A stretch of 64,000 nucleotides of DNA from Nitrospiraceae bacterium (GCA_020632635.1 JACKFE010000001.1:434001-498000), one strand, 5' to 3'; counted from the first letter of the stretch, positions 17,195 through 27,477 are shown. A program made the numbers and translations. Notes: generated from the sequence alone by a model not told the origin.

Positions 17195-17824
17195 TTACCC
17201 CCACATCTCTTTAATTTTTTCAAGAGCAGATTGACTCACAACTAACTTTTCACACCACATAAGGTCATAGATATTCAAATTATTCCAGGACAAAACCTTA
17301 AGATTCCTTATATTTCGACCAGCTCGATTCAAATCATCTACATTATTACCATCTGACAGCAAAATGGTTTTTCCAAAAACACCCAATCCAGATAAAATAC
17401 TACCTAACAGCTTTGTTTTATTTTCATGAAAATCAAAATTTTCAATAACAATAAAACTGCCCTCTTCAATTTTTGAACCCAAGGCCGCCCTCATTGCCAA
17501 ACGATACATCTTCCTTGGCATATGAAAACCGTAGGTACGCGGCTTTGGACCAAAAGCAATCCCCCCATGCCGCCAAATAGGAGAACGAACAGACCCAGAT
17601 CTTGCACGTCCCGTATGCTTCTGCTTCCAGGGCTTCTTCCCAGATCCACTGACTTCTCCACGACCACGCGTCGATGCTGTACCCTGCCTAACACTTGCCC
17701 TTTGCATCACTATCGCTTGGTGAACTACGGAAGAAAAATCCTTCCCTTCAAGAGAAAAATGATCCGACACCTCCACAGCACCAACCTGCTTATTCTCTGT
17801 ACTATAAATTGGGAGTGACGCCAT
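17195..17824 (-). CDS. rplD: 50S ribosomal protein L4
   Basis: A 209-residue exit-tunnel protein. The extended loop (TRGRGEVSGSGKKPWKQKHT, then GRARSGSVRSPIWRHGG) is clear. In enterobacteria L4 also represses the S10 operon; that role is not evident here. Confidence 0.97.
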   Translation of the reverse strand: MASLPIYSTENKQVGAVEVSDHFSLEGKDFSSVVHQAIVMQRASVRQGTASTRGRGEVSGSGKKPWKQKHTGRARSGSVRSPIWRHGGIAFGPKPRTYGFHMPRKMYRLAMRAALGSKIEEGSFIVIENFDFHENKTKLLGSILSGLGVFGKTILLSDGNNVDDLNRAGRNIRNLKVLSWNNLNIYDLMWCEKLVVSQSALEKIKEMWG

Positions 17825-17829
17825 GGACT

Positions 17830-18453
17830 TTAACCAACCTTTTTAATTAAAACCATTCCACCAACAGGTCCAGGAACCGAACCAGAAACTAGAAGAATAT
17901 TTTCCTCCAAACGAACATCTACCACCCGCAATCCTTTTACCGTTACATTTCGATTTCCCATATGACCTGGCAATTTCTTATTTTTAAACACCCTGGAAGG
18001 AAATGAGCTTTGCCCTAAGGACCCAGGCGCCCTGTGAAACATGGAACCATGGGAGGCTGGACCTCCAGCGAAATGATGCCGCTTAATCACACCCTGAAAA
18101 CCCTTCCCTTTTGATACCGCGCGAACATTGATTGACTCACCCCTAGAGAAGACATCAACCTTCAAATGCTGTCCAACCTCCAACCCTCCACCCGAATTAA
18201 ATTCAGCTAAATATCTCCAAAGATCGCTTCCAGATTTCTGAATATGGCCCAAATGAGCTTTACTCAACTTCCCCTTTGAAACATTTTCAAACCCTAGCTG
18301 AACACGAGAATAACCATCTTTCTCTTTAGACTTAATTTGCACAACTCCACATGGCCCAGCTTCTATCATTGTCACTGGGACCAGACTTCTATTCTCGTCA
18401 TAGACCTCCAACATACCCAGCTTTTTTCCAAGTAGCCCTTGTATACCTTGCAT
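17830..18453 (-). CDS. rplC: 50S ribosomal protein L3
   Basis: A 207-residue protein that nucleates 50S assembly. It shows LGKKLGMLEVYDENRSLVPV near the start and the GSSFPSRVFKNKKLPGHMG signature. I prefer ATG 18453, with GGGG 6 nt upstream, over the in-frame ATG at 18468, which lacks a ribosome binding site. Confidence 0.95.
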   Translation of the reverse strand: MQGIQGLLGKKLGMLEVYDENRSLVPVTMIEAGPCGVVQIKSKEKDGYSRVQLGFENVSKGKLSKAHLGHIQKSGSDLWRYLAEFNSGGGLEVGQHLKVDVFSRGESINVRAVSKGKGFQGVIKRHHFAGGPASHGSMFHRAPGSLGQSSFPSRVFKNKKLPGHMGNRNVTVKGLRVVDVRLEENILLVSGSVPGPVGGMVLIKKVG

Positions 18454-18473
18454 TTCACGCCCCAGCATTTTGC

Positions 18474-18785
18474 TTATAATTTAATTTCCACATCAACACC
18501 GGCCGCCAAATTAAGCTTCATTAAGGCATCCATGGTTTCTGGAGTTGGCTCCATAATATCCAAGAGCCTCTTATGTGTTCGTATTTCAAACTGCTCACGC
18601 GACTTCTTATCAACATGAGTGGATCTTTGCACGGTAAACTTTTCAATTCTCGTTGGCAAAGGCACTGGCCCTGCAATCCGAGCTCCACTACGTCGAACCG
18701 TATCCACAATCTCTCGTACAGATTGATCTAAAATACGGTAGTCAAAACCTTTCAACCTAATCCGAATGCGTCGGTCCCGATCCAC
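18474..18785 (-). CDS. rpsJ: 30S ribosomal protein S10 (NusE)
   Basis: A protein of about 103 residues with RIRIRLKGFDYRILDQSVRE and the PTRIEKFTVQRSTHVDKKS block. S10 also serves as NusE in transcription antitermination with NusB and NusG. The start is one of two close GTG codons; GTG 18785 has AAAGGA at 9-nt spacing, while GTG 18791 lies only 3 nt from it. It heads the S10 cluster and follows the tuf gene by about 55 nt. Confidence 0.94.
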   Translation of the reverse strand: MDRDRRIRIRLKGFDYRILDQSVREIVDTVRRSGARIAGPVPLPTRIEKFTVQRSTHVDKKSREQFEIRTHKRLLDIMEPTPETMDALMKLNLAAGVDVEIKL

Positions 18786-18822
18786 AAGCACCTATCCTTT
18801 CACCCTTAACATCTTTTACTTT

Positions 18823-20060
18823 ACCCCCTTCACTCACACCCTAGGCCAGAATCTCGGTCACGACTCCAGCCCCCACCGTCCGCCCGCCTTCCCGCACCGC
18901 AAACCGCACCCCCTGCTCCATCGCAATCGGCGCAATCAATTCTCCCGTGAAGGAGACATTATCCCCCGGCATCACCATCTCCACCCCTGGATTCAACTGC
19001 ACCACCCCCGTGACATCCGTCGTCCGGAAATAAAACTGCGGCCGGTATCCGTTAAAGAACGGCGTATGCCGCCCCCCCTCTTCTTTCGTCAAGACATACA
19101 CCTCGGCCTTAAACTTCGTATGCGGCGTGATACTCTTCGGCTTCGCCAAGACCATACCCCGCTCCACATCTTCCTTCTTGGTCCCTCGCAGCAGCGCACC
19201 AATGTTATCCCCCGCCTGCCCCTCATCCAACACCTTACGGAACATCTCCACGCCCGTCACAATCGTCGTCTGCGTCGGCTTAAGCCCCACAATCTCAATT
19301 TCATCCCCCACCTTTACCTGCCCCCGCTCGACCCGACCCGTCACCACCGTCCCGCGCCCACTAATGGTAAACACATCCTCAATCGGCATCAGGAACGGCT
19401 TCTCTATCGCTCGCTGAGGCGTCGGAATATAGGTATCAATGGCCTCCAATAACCGCATGATCGAGGGCACCCCCACCTCACTCTGATCCCCCTCAATCGC
19501 CTTAATGGCCGAGCCAATGACCACCGGCACATCATCCCCAGGAAAGCCGTACTTACTCAACAACTCCCGCACTTCCAACTCCACCAACTCCAACAATTCC
19601 TTATCCTCAACCTTATCCGCTTTATTCAAAAACACCACGATATACGGCACCCCGACCTGCCGAGCCAATAAGATATGCTCCCGCGTCTGCGGCATCGGCC
19701 CATCAGCCGCACTCACCACCAAAATGGCCCCATCCATCTGAGCAGCACCGGTGATCATGTTCTTGACGTAATCAGCATGTCCCGGGCAATCCACGTGCGC
19801 ATAGTGCCGATTCTCCGTCTCGTACTCCACATGCGAAATCGCAATCGTCAGAATTTTCGTCGGATCCCGGCGCCCTTGACTTTCACTCGCCTTGGCTACT
19901 TCGTCATAGGGCACAAATTTGGCCTTGCCCGTATCCCCCATCACCTTCGTTAAGGCTGAGGTCAGCGTGGTTTTGCCATGGTCCACGTGCCCAATCGTCC
20001 CCACATTCACATGCGGCTTCTTGCGCTCAAATTTCGCCTTCGCCATACCTTAACTCCTCC
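18823..20060. repeat. tuf direct repeat, copy 1 of 2 (partner 34832-36069)
   Basis: A 1,238-bp stretch that appears base-for-base identical to 34832-36069 (constant offset 16,009). It covers the whole tuf gene plus 18 nt after the stop codon and 14 nt before the start codon, including the ribosome binding site. Identity breaks sharply at both ends. This pattern fits ongoing gene conversion between tuf copies. Confidence 0.93.
18841..20046 (-). CDS. tuf: Elongation factor Tu, copy in the str operon
   Basis: A 401-residue GTPase that delivers aminoacyl-tRNA to the ribosome. G-motifs are GHVDHGKTT (residues 18-26), DCPGHADY, NKAD and SAIKA. It is a little longer than E. coli EF-Tu (394), with a short insert near ASESQGRRDPTK. 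GGAG lies 8 nt before the ATG. It is the last gene of rpsL-rpsG-fusA-tuf. Codon use is much more C-rich at third positions than in neighbours, consistent with very high expression. The protein is identical to the copy at 34850. Confidence 0.98.
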   Translation of the reverse strand: MAKAKFERKKPHVNVGTIGHVDHGKTTLTSALTKVMGDTGKAKFVPYDEVAKASESQGRRDPTKILTIAISHVEYETENRHYAHVDCPGHADYVKNMITGAAQMDGAILVVSAADGPMPQTREHILLARQVGVPYIVVFLNKADKVEDKELLELVELEVRELLSKYGFPGDDVPVVIGSAIKAIEGDQSEVGVPSIMRLLEAIDTYIPTPQRAIEKPFLMPIEDVFTISGRGTVVTGRVERGQVKVGDEIEIVGLKPTQTTIVTGVEMFRKVLDEGQAGDNIGALLRGTKKEDVERGMVLAKPKSITPHTKFKAEVYVLTKEEGGRHTPFFNGYRPQFYFRTTDVTGVVQLNPGVEMVMPGDNVSFTGELIAPIAMEQGVRFAVREGGRTVGAGVVTEILA

Positions 20061-20102
20061 CGGAATCGACTCTTGAAAATTAAACCTTAACCTAAAATTA
20101 CA

Positions 20103-22187
20103 CTACCCGCCTTGATTTTTCTTAATAATTTGTTGGGCCAATAACTTTGGAACAACCTCATATTTTTCAAATTCCATACTATAAGTTGCACGACCCTGCG
20201 TCTTAGATCGAAGATCAGTAGCATACCCAAACATCTCACTCAGAGGAACCACCGCATCCACCACCTGAGACCCTCCTCGAGATCGCATCCCCTGAATCTT
20301 ACCCCTACGACCATTCAAATCCCCAATAACATCACCCATGAATTCCTGAGGCACCAAAACTTCAACCTTCATGATTGGCTCAAGCAAAGAAGGATCGGCC
20401 TTTTCACACGCACTCACCAAAGCCATAGACCCAGCTATCTTAAAGGCCATTTCACTAGAGTCGACCTCATGATATGATCCATCATAAATGGTCACCCGTA
20501 TATCACGGAGTGGATATCCAGCCAAAATCCCACTCTCCATCCGCTCCTTCACACCCTTTTCCACAGCCGGAATATACTCCCTCGGCACGACCCCACCAAC
20601 GATCTTATTAATAAACTCCAAACCGACGCCAGACTCTGCAGGCTCAACCCTCAAATAAACGTGACCATACTGACCACGGCCACCCGTTTGCTTGATATAC
20701 TTTCCTTCAGCCTCGGCCTTCCCCCTGATAGTTTCCCTGTAAGCCACTTGAGGCTTTCCAACATTTGCCTGAACCTTAAACTCCCGCAACAATCGATCTA
20801 CAATAATCTCAAGATGCAACTCACCCATACCAGAGATAATTGTTTGACCAGTCTCCTCATCGGACTGGACACGAAATGAGGGGTCCTCCTGAGCCAACTT
20901 CTCCAAAGAAAACCCTAATTTATCCAAATCTTGCTTCGTCTTTGGCTCCACCGCCAAGGAAATAACAGGCTCCGGAAACTTTATAACTTCAAGAAGAATG
21001 AGGTTTTTTTCATCACTCAGGGTATCCCCAGTTCGCGTATCCTTCAGCCCAACTGCGGCAGCAATATCTCCTGCAGAAACCTGCTCAATCTCTTCCCTTT
21101 TATTGGCATGCATTTTCAACAGCCGACCAACCCGCTCCTTCTTTTCTTTCCCTACATTGTAGACATAGGAACCAGAGCTCAATCGACCAGAGTAAACACG
21201 AAAATACGTCAACTGCCCAGCAAACGGATCAGACATAATCTTAAAAGCCAAAGCCGAGAACGGCTCATCCGCCTGAGGCCTACGAATCAATTCACCCCCA
21301 GTCTTTGGGTCAACACCAACAACAGGCGGCAAATCCAATGGAGAAGGAAGGTAATCAACGACAGCATCCAAAAGTGGCTGAACACCTTTATTCTTAAATG
21401 CAGACCCACAAAGAACTGGAGTCACCTTCAAACCTATCGTCCCCATCCTAATAGCCCGCTTTATTTCATCAACCGACAACACTTCACCACCCAAATACCG
21501 CTCCATCACGGACTCATCAAACTCAGCCACAGAGTCAATCAATTTATCCCTATACTCCCTCGCCTGCTCTACATATTCAGCTGGCACATCGTCAACCACA
21601 AAGGCCGCACCAAGAGTTTCATCATCAAAAATAAGCGCCTTCATGGCCACCAAGTCGATTACCCCACGAAAACCATCCTCCTTACCAAAGGGCAACTGAA
21701 TCAATACAGGCCTCGCACCCAAGCGATCAATCATGGTCTGGACCGCCGCAAAGAAATCAGCACCAACCCTATCCATTTTATTTAAAAATGCTATCCTGGG
21801 AACCTGATATTTATCAGCCTGCCTCCAAACGGTTTCAGATTGAGGCTCAACCCCCATCACTGAATCAAAAACCGCAACAGCCCCATCCAATACCCGAAGA
21901 GATCGCTCAACCTCAATAGTAAAATCCACATGACCTGGAGTATCAATAATATTAATTCGAGAATCCTTCCAGAAGCATGTCGTCGCCGCCGAAGTAATAG
22001 TTATACCTCGCTCACGCTCCTGCTCCATCCAGTCCATCTGCGCAGCACCCTCATGGACTTCCCCTATTTTATGAGAAACTCCAGTATAGAAGAGAATCCT
22101 CTCGGTAGTCGTAGTTTTACCTGCGTCAATATGGGCCATAATCCCAATATTCCGAGTACGACTTAATGGTGAAACTTCAACAGCCAC
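20103..22187 (-). CDS. fusA: Elongation factor G
   Basis: A 694-residue translocase GTPase. It shows AHIDAGKTTTTERIL (about residues 18-32), the switch region GAAQMDWMEQERERGITITS, DTPGHVDF and NKMDRVGAD, then domains II-V. Length is typical. It lies between rpsG and tuf. Confidence 0.98.
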   Translation of the reverse strand: MAVEVSPLSRTRNIGIMAHIDAGKTTTTERILFYTGVSHKIGEVHEGAAQMDWMEQERERGITITSAATTCFWKDSRINIIDTPGHVDFTIEVERSLRVLDGAVAVFDSVMGVEPQSETVWRQADKYQVPRIAFLNKMDRVGADFFAAVQTMIDRLGARPVLIQLPFGKEDGFRGVIDLVAMKALIFDDETLGAAFVVDDVPAEYVEQAREYRDKLIDSVAEFDESVMERYLGGEVLSVDEIKRAIRMGTIGLKVTPVLCGSAFKNKGVQPLLDAVVDYLPSPLDLPPVVGVDPKTGGELIRRPQADEPFSALAFKIMSDPFAGQLTYFRVYSGRLSSGSYVYNVGKEKKERVGRLLKMHANKREEIEQVSAGDIAAAVGLKDTRTGDTLSDEKNLILLEVIKFPEPVISLAVEPKTKQDLDKLGFSLEKLAQEDPSFRVQSDEETGQTIISGMGELHLEIIVDRLLREFKVQANVGKPQVAYRETIRGKAEAEGKYIKQTGGRGQYGHVYLRVEPAESGVGLEFINKIVGGVVPREYIPAVEKGVKERMESGILAGYPLRDIRVTIYDGSYHEVDSSEMAFKIAGSMALVSACEKADPSLLEPIMKVEVLVPQEFMGDVIGDLNGRRGKIQGMRSRGGSQVVDAVVPLSEMFGYATDLRSKTQGRATYSMEFEKYEVVPKLLAQQIIKKNQGG

Positions 22188-22256
22188 TCGCCCCCCACAA
22201 TTTCAAAAAATTTTTAAACACCCACCCATCAATACTTCACAGCGCCACAACCAAAA

Positions 22257-22727
22257 CTACCATCGATAATGAGCAAATGCCCTATTCGCTTCAGCCATTC
22301 GGTGCGTCTCATCCCTCTTTTTCACCGCAGATCCGTTACCACTGGCAGCATCCATCAACTCTCCAGCCAGCCTTTCAGGCATACTTTTCCCACTTCTAGC
22401 CAACGCGCCCTGCTTTATCCACCGCAAAGCCAATGCAATCTGCCTTACCGGACGAATCTCAATAGGAACCTGATATGACGCACCGCCAACACGCCTAGAC
22501 TTCACCTCAACCAACGGCTTCACATTCCCAAGCGCAGAATGAAAGACCTTAAGAGGATCCTCGCCAGTCCTCTCATGAATGAGATCAAATGCACCATAAC
22601 ACACTCTTTCAGCCGTACTCTTCTTTCCATCACTCATCAAAATATTCAAAAATCTTCCAACAACCAGATCCTTATACCTTGGATCCTGCGAAGCTCTTTG
22701 ATAGATAACCAGTGGTCTACGCGGCAT
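22257..22727 (-). CDS. rpsG: 30S ribosomal protein S7
   Basis: A 156-residue head protein with MPRRPLVIYQRASQDPRY, then LMSDGKKSTAERVCYGAFDL and GGASYQVPIEI. It binds 16S rRNA early and contacts the E site. It begins 69 nt after rpsL. Confidence 0.97.
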   Translation of the reverse strand: MPRRPLVIYQRASQDPRYKDLVVGRFLNILMSDGKKSTAERVCYGAFDLIHERTGEDPLKVFHSALGNVKPLVEVKSRRVGGASYQVPIEIRPVRQIALALRWIKQGALARSGKSMPERLAGELMDAASGNGSAVKKRDETHRMAEANRAFAHYRW

Positions 22728-22796
22728 AAATATCCTCTCCCAAACCTACACCAGCCCAAAACAGTAAATGTATTCGCTTATTCACCCAGGAAGGAA

Positions 22797-23168
22797 TTAC
22801 TTCGGGCGCTTGGCTCCATACTTTGATCGACCCTGCTTTCGGTTAGCCACCCCCACAGCATCCAAAGCCCCACGAACCATATGATAACGAACCCCAGGAA
22901 GGTCCTTCACGCGCCCACCCCTCACCAACACGATTGAATGCTCCTGCAGATTATGCCCCATACCAGGAATATAGGCTGTCACCTCAAGACCAGTAGTCAA
23001 CCGAACCCTTGCGACTTTACGTAAAGCCGAATTAGGCTTTTTCGGGGTAGTCGTATACACCCGAAGACACACCCCTCTTCTCTGCGGACAACTATTAAGC
23101 GCAGGACTTTTACTTTTCGTCTTTATTGGCTTTCTAATTCCGCGTATTAGCTGATTAACTGTAGGCAT
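22797..23168 (-). CDS. rpsL: 30S ribosomal protein S12
   Basis: A 123-residue decoding-centre protein starting at ATG 23168 (MPTVNQLIRGIRKP). An in-frame TTG three codons earlier is not supported by a ribosome binding site. The TTTPKKPNSALRKVARVRLT loop (streptomycin region) and PGVRYHMVRGALD are intact. The lysine at the position classically changed in streptomycin resistance is the wild-type residue. It is the first gene of the str operon, just after a candidate promoter. Confidence 0.96.
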   Translation of the reverse strand: MPTVNQLIRGIRKPIKTKSKSPALNSCPQRRGVCLRVYTTTPKKPNSALRKVARVRLTTGLEVTAYIPGMGHNLQEHSIVLVRGGRVKDLPGVRYHMVRGALDAVGVANRKQGRSKYGAKRPK

Positions 23169-23233
23169 AAAATTCAACTTTCAAATCAATAATCACTTAA
23201 CAATTTTAAAAATAAACGCGAAGAACCAGCTGA

Positions 23234-23262
23234 TAGTATAGACTAGCTCACCAAATGTCAAG
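23234..23262 (-). promoter_or_regulatory. Candidate sigma-70 promoter of the str operon
   Basis: Read on the minus strand: TTGACA (23257-23262, perfect -35), then TACTAT (23234-23239) at 17-nt spacing, or the overlapping TATACT (23236-23241) at 15 nt. It lies in the 111-nt gap between rpoC and rpsL, about 66 nt before the rpsL start. Confidence 0.55.
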
Positions 23263-23279
23263 CTATTTAATTTTTATTT

Positions 23280-26200
23280 TCATCTTTTTGATAACGTCAC
23301 CGTTTCAATTGAAATATTTTCTTCACCCGTTATCTCATCATGCTGCTCAGGCTTTGGAACAAACGTTTCTCGATAATCCCCATACCCGGTTCCTGCAGGA
23401 ATGAGACGGCCAACAATCACATTTTCCTTTAATCCACGCAACTCATCCATTCGGCCATTGATTGCCGCTTCCGTAAGGACTCGCGTCGTTTCCTGGAAAG
23501 ACGCTCCAGAGATAAAGCTATCCGTGCTCAACGAAGCCTTTGTTATTCCAAGCAAAACGGGCTTGCCCATTGCAGGCTTTCCTCCATCGGCCAAAACCCG
23601 TTCGTTTTCATCATCAAATACAAATTTATTGACCTGAGTTCCCGGCAAAAATGTCGTGTCACCAGATTCTTCCACACGAACCTTCTTCAACATTTGACGC
23701 GTAATAACTTCGATATGCTTATCGTTGATCACAACTCCCTGCAGTCGATACACCTCCTGCACCTCATTCACCAAATATTTTTGCAATTCACGAGGACCCA
23801 ACACACTTAATATATCATGTGGATTAGCGGACCCATCCATCAAAGGCTCTCCGGCACGTACCCAATCTCCCTCATGAACATTGACGTGCCTCCCGCGAGG
23901 AATAAAGTACTCCTTCATATCTCCAATCTTATTATCAACCACCACTTTTCGTAATCCTTTTACAAATCCTCCAAACGAAACCTCTCCATCTATTTCACTA
24001 ACGACTGCATGCTCTTTTGGTTTTCTGGCTTCAAATAATTCGGCAACACGAGGTAACCCACCAGTAATATCCTTGGTTTTCGTTGTTTCTCTGGGAATCT
24101 TAGCCAAAACATCACCCGGAAACACGGTAGCTCCCTTTTCCACGAAAATATGTGCTCCAACTGGTAACAAATAACGGGCCAATGACCCTGATGTAAGCTT
24201 ACCGGTTTTACCCGTGTCATCCTTTATCGAAAGTCGCGGACGAAGATTTGTCCCCGCTTGCTCAATCACCACTTTCCTTGACAATCCAGTGACCTCATCA
24301 ACCTCTTCCTTCATGGTAACACCCTCAAGGATATCCCCAAAGGCAACCCGGCCTCCCACTTCCGTCAGAATGGTCAGTGAATATGGATCCCACTCTACGA
24401 TTTTTTGTCCAACTTCAACCGAATCCCCATCTTTTAATTTAATCTTGGCCCCATAGACCAGAGAATACTTTTCTCTCTCACGTCCCGTATCATCACAGAC
24501 CGCAATTTTTGCATTTCGAACCATGACTACCCAGTCACCCTGCTGAGTCTTAACGGCCATTTGGGGATTATGAAAATCCGCATTTTTCTTTGCATCAAAG
24601 CTTAGGAACTTGATAGTCCCTGCATGCTTAGACTCCAGGACTGTCTGCTCCACGACTTTACTAGCAGTACCACCAATATGAAAAGTTCTCATGGTCAACT
24701 GCGTACCAGGCTCACCAATAGACTGTGCTGCTATTACCCCAACCGGCTCACCCATTTCGACCAAGCGCCCCCTTGCCAAATCGCGGCCATAACATTTCAC
24801 GCAGACTCCCCATCGCGATTGGCAGGTCAATACTGATCGAATTTTGACATGGTCAACACCGGCCTCAACCACCTCTTTGCTGATCTCCTCAGTTAATTCT
24901 TGGTTGGCGGCTACCAACACCTCCTGGGTAACGGGGTCGATAATATCTTCAGCCGCTAGTCGACCCAATATCCGCTCATCCAATGATTGAATCACTTCCC
25001 CGCCTTCAACCAATGCGGACACCACAATCCCATCAGTCGTCAAGCAATCATCTTCCCTCACGATCACATCCTGAGCAATATCCACCAAACGCCGAGTCAA
25101 ATAACCGGAGTTAGCTGTCTTCAAGGCGGTATCAGCTAACCCTTTTCTTGCTCCATGCGTGGAAATAAAATACTGCAGAACAGTCAGCCCCTCTCTAAAG
25201 TTCGCAGTGATCGGAGTTTCAATGATTTCACCGGACGGCTTGGCCATGAGTCCGCGCATTCCACCCAACTGCCGAATTTGCTGTGAACTTCCCCGGGCAC
25301 CGGAATCGGCCATCATGTAAATGGGATTAATCCCTTCACTCTCTCCTCGCCCGCCACCCTGGCTGATTTCCTTCATCATCTCCACTGCTACTTGCTCACT
25401 GACATGCGCCCAGATATCGATAACTTTATTGTAACGTTCTCCGTTAGTAATCAATCCTTCATTGTATTGCTGCTGAACCTGAACAACCTCAGCCTGGGCC
25501 AACTTTATCAACTCACCCTTCCTTGTCGGAATATGCATATTATCGATGCAGATGGAAACCCCTGCTTTTGTTGCATACGAAAATCCCAAATCTTTCAATC
25601 GGTCCAACATCATTACCACATCATGAAGGCCCGCATGCCGATAAACACGATCAACCAATTTTGTCAGCTCCTTTTTGGTCATCAATTGATTGACATGCGA
25701 GAAAGGCATGGAGGGGGGAAGGATCTCATACATGATGACCCGTCCTACGGTAGTCTCAACCAACTCATCCTCAATCCGCACTTTAATGCGCGCCTGCTCA
25801 TCAATTTCTTGAGCATCATAGGCGATACGTACTTCTTCCGTTGATCCAAAAATTTTTCCCTCACCCTTGGCTCCATCCCGCTCTTTGGTAAGCCAATAAC
25901 ACCCCAAGACCATATCCTGCGACGGAATCGACAACGGACGCCCATTCGCCGGAGAAAGAATATTATTCACAGACATCATCAGCACCCGAGCTTCGATTTG
26001 AGCTTCCACGGATAACGGTACATGGACCGCCATTTGGTCACCATCAAAGTCTGCATTAAATGCCGCACAGACCAATGGATGCAGGCGAATTGCCTTTCCT
26101 TCAACTAAGATTGGGTCAAAGGCTTGAATTCCCAATCGATGTAACGTGGGAGCTCTATTTAACATCACAGGATGCTCTCGAATCACCTCATCCAGGACAT

Positions 26201-27431
26201 CCCAAACTTCTGGACGCTCTTTTTCGACCAACCGCTTGGCACTTTTAATGGTCGTAGCAGCTCCGCGCTCTTCCAATTTATGAAAGATAAAAGGCTTAAA
26301 TAATTCTAATGCCATTTTTTTGGGCAACCCACACTGATTAAGCCGCAATTCTGGACCAACCACGATCACGGAACGACCGGAATAATCTACTCGCTTCCCC
26401 AATAAGTTTTGACGGAAACGCCCTTGCTTTCCCTTTAACATATCACTCAAAGACTTAAGGGGCCGCTTATTCGCACCACGAATCACCCGGCCACGACGGC
26501 CATTATCAAACAAGGCATCGACTGCCTCCTGAAGCATTCGCATTTCATTACGAATAATCACTCCCGGAGCTTTTAGTTCTACCAATCGCTTCAGTCGATT
26601 ATTGCGATTAATCACTCGGCGATATAAATCATTAAGATCGGAGGTAGCAAAACGACCTCCATCCAATGGCACCAAAGGTCGCAACTCAGGAGGCAACACC
26701 GGAATCGCATCCATAATCATCCATTCCGGCTTATTACCTGAAACATGAAAGGCCTCAATGACCTTCAATCGCTTGGTGAGCTTTTTCCCGACGGCGGCCG
26801 ATGTAGTCGTCTTGATTTTGACGTGCCGCTCATCCCATAACGCGTCAATATCTATTTTCCGCAATAACTCACGAATAGCTTCGGCTCCAATTCCAACCTT
26901 AAATGAACCTACCCCATATTGATCCACACATTCCCGATACTTTTCCTCGGTCAACAATTCCTTCTCACGTAAATCGGTATTTCCAGGATCAAGCACTACG
27001 TACGATTCAAAATATAATATTTTCTCCAACTGCTTTAAACTCATATCCAACAGGATCCCAATGCGACTCGGCACCCCTTTAAGAAACCAGATATGAGCCA
27101 CAGGAGCTGCCAATTCAATATGCCCCATCCTCTCTCGTCTGACCTTTGATTGGATAACCTCCACCCCACATTTATCACAGACAATCCCTCGATGCTTCAT
27201 CCGCTTGTATTTCCCACAATTGCATTCCCAATCTTTTGTAGGACCAAAAATTTTCGCGCAAAAGAGACCGTCGCGTTCAGGCTTAAACGAGCGATAATTA
27301 ATTGTCTCAGGCTTCTTCACTTCGCCATAGGACCACGACCGGATTTTCTCTGGTGAAGCAATTCGAATGCGCATCGCATCAAATGAAACGGCATCACGTG
27401 GCTTTTCAAATAGCGAATAGATACTGTCCAA
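23280..27431 (-). CDS. rpoC: DNA-directed RNA polymerase subunit beta-prime
   Basis: A 1,383-residue catalytic subunit. The N-terminal zinc site is formed by C70, C72, C85 and C88. The Mg-binding motif NADFDGDQMAVH is near residue 460, and the second zinc site is CQSRWGVCVKC in the C-terminal half. The bridge helix and trigger loop region (SIGEPGTQLTMRTFHIGG) is intact. Size is near that of E. coli RpoC (1,407). It follows rpoB by 46 nt. Confidence 0.98.
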   Translation of the reverse strand: MDSIYSLFEKPRDAVSFDAMRIRIASPEKIRSWSYGEVKKPETINYRSFKPERDGLFCAKIFGPTKDWECNCGKYKRMKHRGIVCDKCGVEVIQSKVRRERMGHIELAAPVAHIWFLKGVPSRIGILLDMSLKQLEKILYFESYVVLDPGNTDLREKELLTEEKYRECVDQYGVGSFKVGIGAEAIRELLRKIDIDALWDERHVKIKTTTSAAVGKKLTKRLKVIEAFHVSGNKPEWMIMDAIPVLPPELRPLVPLDGGRFATSDLNDLYRRVINRNNRLKRLVELKAPGVIIRNEMRMLQEAVDALFDNGRRGRVIRGANKRPLKSLSDMLKGKQGRFRQNLLGKRVDYSGRSVIVVGPELRLNQCGLPKKMALELFKPFIFHKLEERGAATTIKSAKRLVEKERPEVWDVLDEVIREHPVMLNRAPTLHRLGIQAFDPILVEGKAIRLHPLVCAAFNADFDGDQMAVHVPLSVEAQIEARVLMMSVNNILSPANGRPLSIPSQDMVLGCYWLTKERDGAKGEGKIFGSTEEVRIAYDAQEIDEQARIKVRIEDELVETTVGRVIMYEILPPSMPFSHVNQLMTKKELTKLVDRVYRHAGLHDVVMMLDRLKDLGFSYATKAGVSICIDNMHIPTRKGELIKLAQAEVVQVQQQYNEGLITNGERYNKVIDIWAHVSEQVAVEMMKEISQGGGRGESEGINPIYMMADSGARGSSQQIRQLGGMRGLMAKPSGEIIETPITANFREGLTVLQYFISTHGARKGLADTALKTANSGYLTRRLVDIAQDVIVREDDCLTTDGIVVSALVEGGEVIQSLDERILGRLAAEDIIDPVTQEVLVAANQELTEEISKEVVEAGVDHVKIRSVLTCQSRWGVCVKCYGRDLARGRLVEMGEPVGVIAAQSIGEPGTQLTMRTFHIGGTASKVVEQTVLESKHAGTIKFLSFDAKKNADFHNPQMAVKTQQGDWVVMVRNAKIAVCDDTGREREKYSLVYGAKIKLKDGDSVEVGQKIVEWDPYSLTILTEVGGRVAFGDILEGVTMKEEVDEVTGLSRKVVIEQAGTNLRPRLSIKDDTGKTGKLTSGSLARYLLPVGAHIFVEKGATVFPGDVLAKIPRETTKTKDITGGLPRVAELFEARKPKEHAVVSEIDGEVSFGGFVKGLRKVVVDNKIGDMKEYFIPRGRHVNVHEGDWVRAGEPLMDGSANPHDILSVLGPRELQKYLVNEVQEVYRLQGVVINDKHIEVITRQMLKKVRVEESGDTTFLPGTQVNKFVFDDENERVLADGGKPAMGKPVLLGITKASLSTDSFISGASFQETTRVLTEAAINGRMDELRGLKENVIVGRLIPAGTGYGDYRETFVPKPEQHDEITGEENISIETVTLSKR

Positions 27432-27477
27432 TTTCGTTCCTCCGATATAGGTGGGAATGCGGGCTATCGCGATTGCA

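Noticed and set aside
18766..19452. 228-codon plus-strand frame opposite tuf (and its twin at 34673-35461)
   Set aside because: Exact antisense shadow of tuf. It is open because of the strong C-rich codon bias of that gene; composition is Arg/His/Pro-rich and there is no ribosome binding site.
20931..21785. 284-codon plus-strand frame opposite fusA
   Set aside because: Lies wholly inside conserved fusA, with low-quality composition and no family resemblance.
23178..23279. Possible terminator between rpoC and rpsL
   Set aside because: The region is T-rich after rpoC on the minus strand but has no stable stem-loop; a promoter is the better reading.
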